Positions 4,623-5,904 of a DNA stretch of 5,904 bases are shown here, one piece after another. Under the pieces are notes generated by a model. That model did no database searches, was not told the origin of the DNA, and worked only from the letters and a program-made list of their open reading frames with translations. The position numbers and the translations under genes are program-made. Origin of the DNA: Candidatus Poribacteria bacterium. GTDB lineage: Bacteria > Poribacteria > WGA-4E > WGA-3G. The number at the start of each line of letters is the position of its first letter. The stretch's first letter is position 1. The DNA lies in assembly GCA_009835515.1 (NCBI GenBank), contig VXXH01000864.1, positions 1 to 5,904 on the forward strand, read 5' to 3'.

Positions 4623-5849
4623 TCAGACGCTTGGCTTCGACAAGTCTGGTTGATCGCGTAACAGGATCAAGAGCGGTGCAAGTACCAACGGGAGCATCAC
4701 CAAACCGTCTAACACAATCGGCAAACCGTATTGGTCTCCTAAAGTACCAACAATTTTATTCAAAAATCCACCGACACCCCACGCGGCACCCATCATTAAA
4801 CCGGAGGCGATGTTTTCGTGTCCGCGCAACATCATCTGCGCGAGAATAATGTTAACAGTTATCGAACTCGTGAGAATGACGTTGCCTAAAAAGAGGAGTG
4901 CAAGGAAACTGAACCCATCCGTGTGTAACGACCAGTAAAGAAGGGGCGGGGCACCGAGCAGCGATACCAATAGCAAAACGTAAGTGTTGACGCGACTCAT
5001 AAGCCATCCACTTGACAAAATACCCATTGACCCCGCGAAGATAAAGAGCGCGATGACCAGAGAACGTCCTTGGTCTGAGTAGCCTTGATCGGCTAAATGG
5101 ACAGAAAGAAAGGTTTCGATACCCGTGAGGGTAACGGTTCGCATCGCCGCAATAACGAATAGCACAATGATTGGGAGCAGGCGCGGTGAAGCAACGCTCC
5201 AAAACGGTTCTTGCGAGATTTGGTCATCGCTGGGTGTACCTCTCGTGCTGACCGTTAAATCAAGTGCCTTCTCAAATCTTAATACTTTTGGTAACAGCAA
5301 CGCCACGAGTAAACCGGGTATCATTTCCCAGACAAGGTATTCCAAGCCGAAACGGTACGGAATGAACAGGAGTACCAGCGGACCGAGTGCCCGTCCAACG
5401 TTGCCACCTGTCAGAAATATGGAGATACCCATCCCTCTCTGCTCTGAAGCGAGCGCGCCCGCATAAGTCGTCGCCTGCGGGTGGAATGCAGCGACCCCAA
5501 TACCACCGATAGCTAACAACAGATACACGATATTAGTAGAGGGCGCGAGCCACAAGAGACTTAAACCGAGCGCACTAAACGCCACACCTATTGTCAGAAA
5601 ATGCACGGTTCGCACACGATCTGACAGCCATCCAAAGACTATTTGTCCGAATGAGCTAAATACGCTGTAAATTGAAACGAAGTTCCCCGCTAAGCTGTTT
5701 CGGGTTGCAGCTGTAGCTAACTTCGTCAGCAGGAGCGGTTGCAAATGTGAGAGAAGCGTCGCGTAGGAATCGAGAACGGTATGTGATAACGTCAAAAAAT
5801 AGAACTGTTTCCGAGTGGAAGTTTTTGAGGAGTCTTGATTGTTATCCAT
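4623..5849 (-). CDS. MFS transporter, Fsr (fosmidomycin-resistance)-like exporter family
   Basis: This 408-residue inner-membrane protein has about 12 hydrophobic helices in two halves joined by a polar loop (about 191-222). Visible signatures are L-S-H-T-V-L-D-S-Y in helix 1 (21-29), MFS motif A G-W-L-S-D-R-V-R (73-80), the G-I-G-V-A-A-F-H-P turn (116-124) characteristic of Fsr-like members, and G-G-N-V-G-R-A-L-G-P (148-157), resembling the antiporter motif. Fsr of E. coli exports fosmidomycin by proton antiport; homologues are widespread and the real substrate here is unknown. ATG 5847-5849 is the first start before the hydrophobic region, but no convincing Shine-Dalgarno sequence precedes it. 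A possible -10 (TACAAT, complement of 5889-5894) lies about 40 nt upstream, with any -35 outside the window. Its stop is 9 bp from the stop of the barrel gene on the opposite strand. Confidence 0.9.
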   Translation of the reverse strand: MDNNQDSSKTSTRKQFYFLTLSHTVLDSYATLLSHLQPLLLTKLATAATRNSLAGNFVSIYSVFSSFGQIVFGWLSDRVRTVHFLTIGVAFSALGLSLLWLAPSTNIVYLLLAIGGIGVAAFHPQATTYAGALASEQRGMGISIFLTGGNVGRALGPLVLLFIPYRFGLEYLVWEMIPGLLVALLLPKVLRFEKALDLTVSTRGTPSDDQISQEPFWSVASPRLLPIIVLFVIAAMRTVTLTGIETFLSVHLADQGYSDQGRSLVIALFIFAGSMGILSSGWLMSRVNTYVLLLVSLLGAPPLLYWSLHTDGFSFLALLFLGNVILTSSITVNIILAQMMLRGHENIASGLMMGAAWGVGGFLNKIVGTLGDQYGLPIVLDGLVMLPLVLAPLLILLRDQPDLSKPSV

Positions 5850-5904
5850 GAGATGAAATGGGTACCGCGTTTCTATAAAAATCAGACAATTGTAAGATAC
5901 ATAT

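Noticed and set aside
4624..4648. Hairpin as a bidirectional terminator between the convergent genes
   Set aside because: The stem is short with a 2-nt bulge, lies in coding sequence, and has no T-run on the correct side of either strand.
4601..4849. 82-codon + strand frame overlapping the end of the barrel gene
   Set aside because: It is almost entirely antisense to the exporter gene, with no recognisable domain.
5125..5466. 113-codon + strand frame
   Set aside because: It is antisense to membrane-helix codons of the exporter gene; its composition is that of a reverse-complement shadow.
1..5904. CRISPR array, tRNA or rRNA genes
   Set aside because: No regularly spaced repeats, tRNA-like cloverleaf arms or conserved rRNA segments were seen on either strand.

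Overview
The window looks like a piece of chromosome from an uncultivated, Gram-negative, environmental bacterium of moderate GC. The combination of an enolase-superfamily sugar-acid-type enzyme, a phytanoyl-CoA-dioxygenase-like protein, a PorV/PorQ-type outer-membrane barrel and heptamer repeats in a spacer resembles what is reported for Candidatus Poribacteria and neighbouring lineages. That placement is an inference from gene content; there is no marker gene in the window. The outer-membrane barrel with a signal peptide and C-terminal Phe does argue directly for a two-membrane cell.

Layout. (1) Positions 1-460, + strand: the 3' part of an Mrr-type restriction endonuclease gene that begins before the window. 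(2) Positions 462-890, + strand: a DUF433 (VapB-like antitoxin family) gene cut in two by a compact inverted-repeat element at 574-718. Removing the element plus one copy of a TA duplication rejoins the halves in frame and restores the family motif K-P-V-I-K-G-T-R. (3) Positions 933-2114, - strand: a mandelate racemase/muconate lactonizing enzyme family gene with a strong ribosome binding site. (4) Positions 2115-2462: a divergent spacer with a small hairpin, a TGAyAAC-type heptamer array and a consensus sigma-70 promoter facing right. (5) Positions 2463-3326, + strand: a PhyH-type Fe(II)/2-oxoglutarate dioxygenase. (6) Positions 3477-4613, + strand: a PorV/PorQ-like outer-membrane beta-barrel. 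(7) Positions 4623-5849, - strand: an Fsr-like MFS exporter, converging on the barrel gene with only 9 bp between them.

How they might work together. The left end is an accessory (defence / toxin-antitoxin type) patch that has begun to decay: a nuclease gene, a disrupted antitoxin-family gene and no recognisable toxin partner. The racemase-family enzyme and the dioxygenase are divergently arranged from a shared spacer and could belong to one catabolic or tailoring module, but no substrate can be read from the sequence. The barrel and the exporter are probably independent.

The most notable item is the element at 574-718. It has no coding capacity, matched ends, a TA target duplication and a foldable GC-rich core, so it has the architecture of a MITE, caught inside a gene whose original reading frame can be reconstructed exactly.
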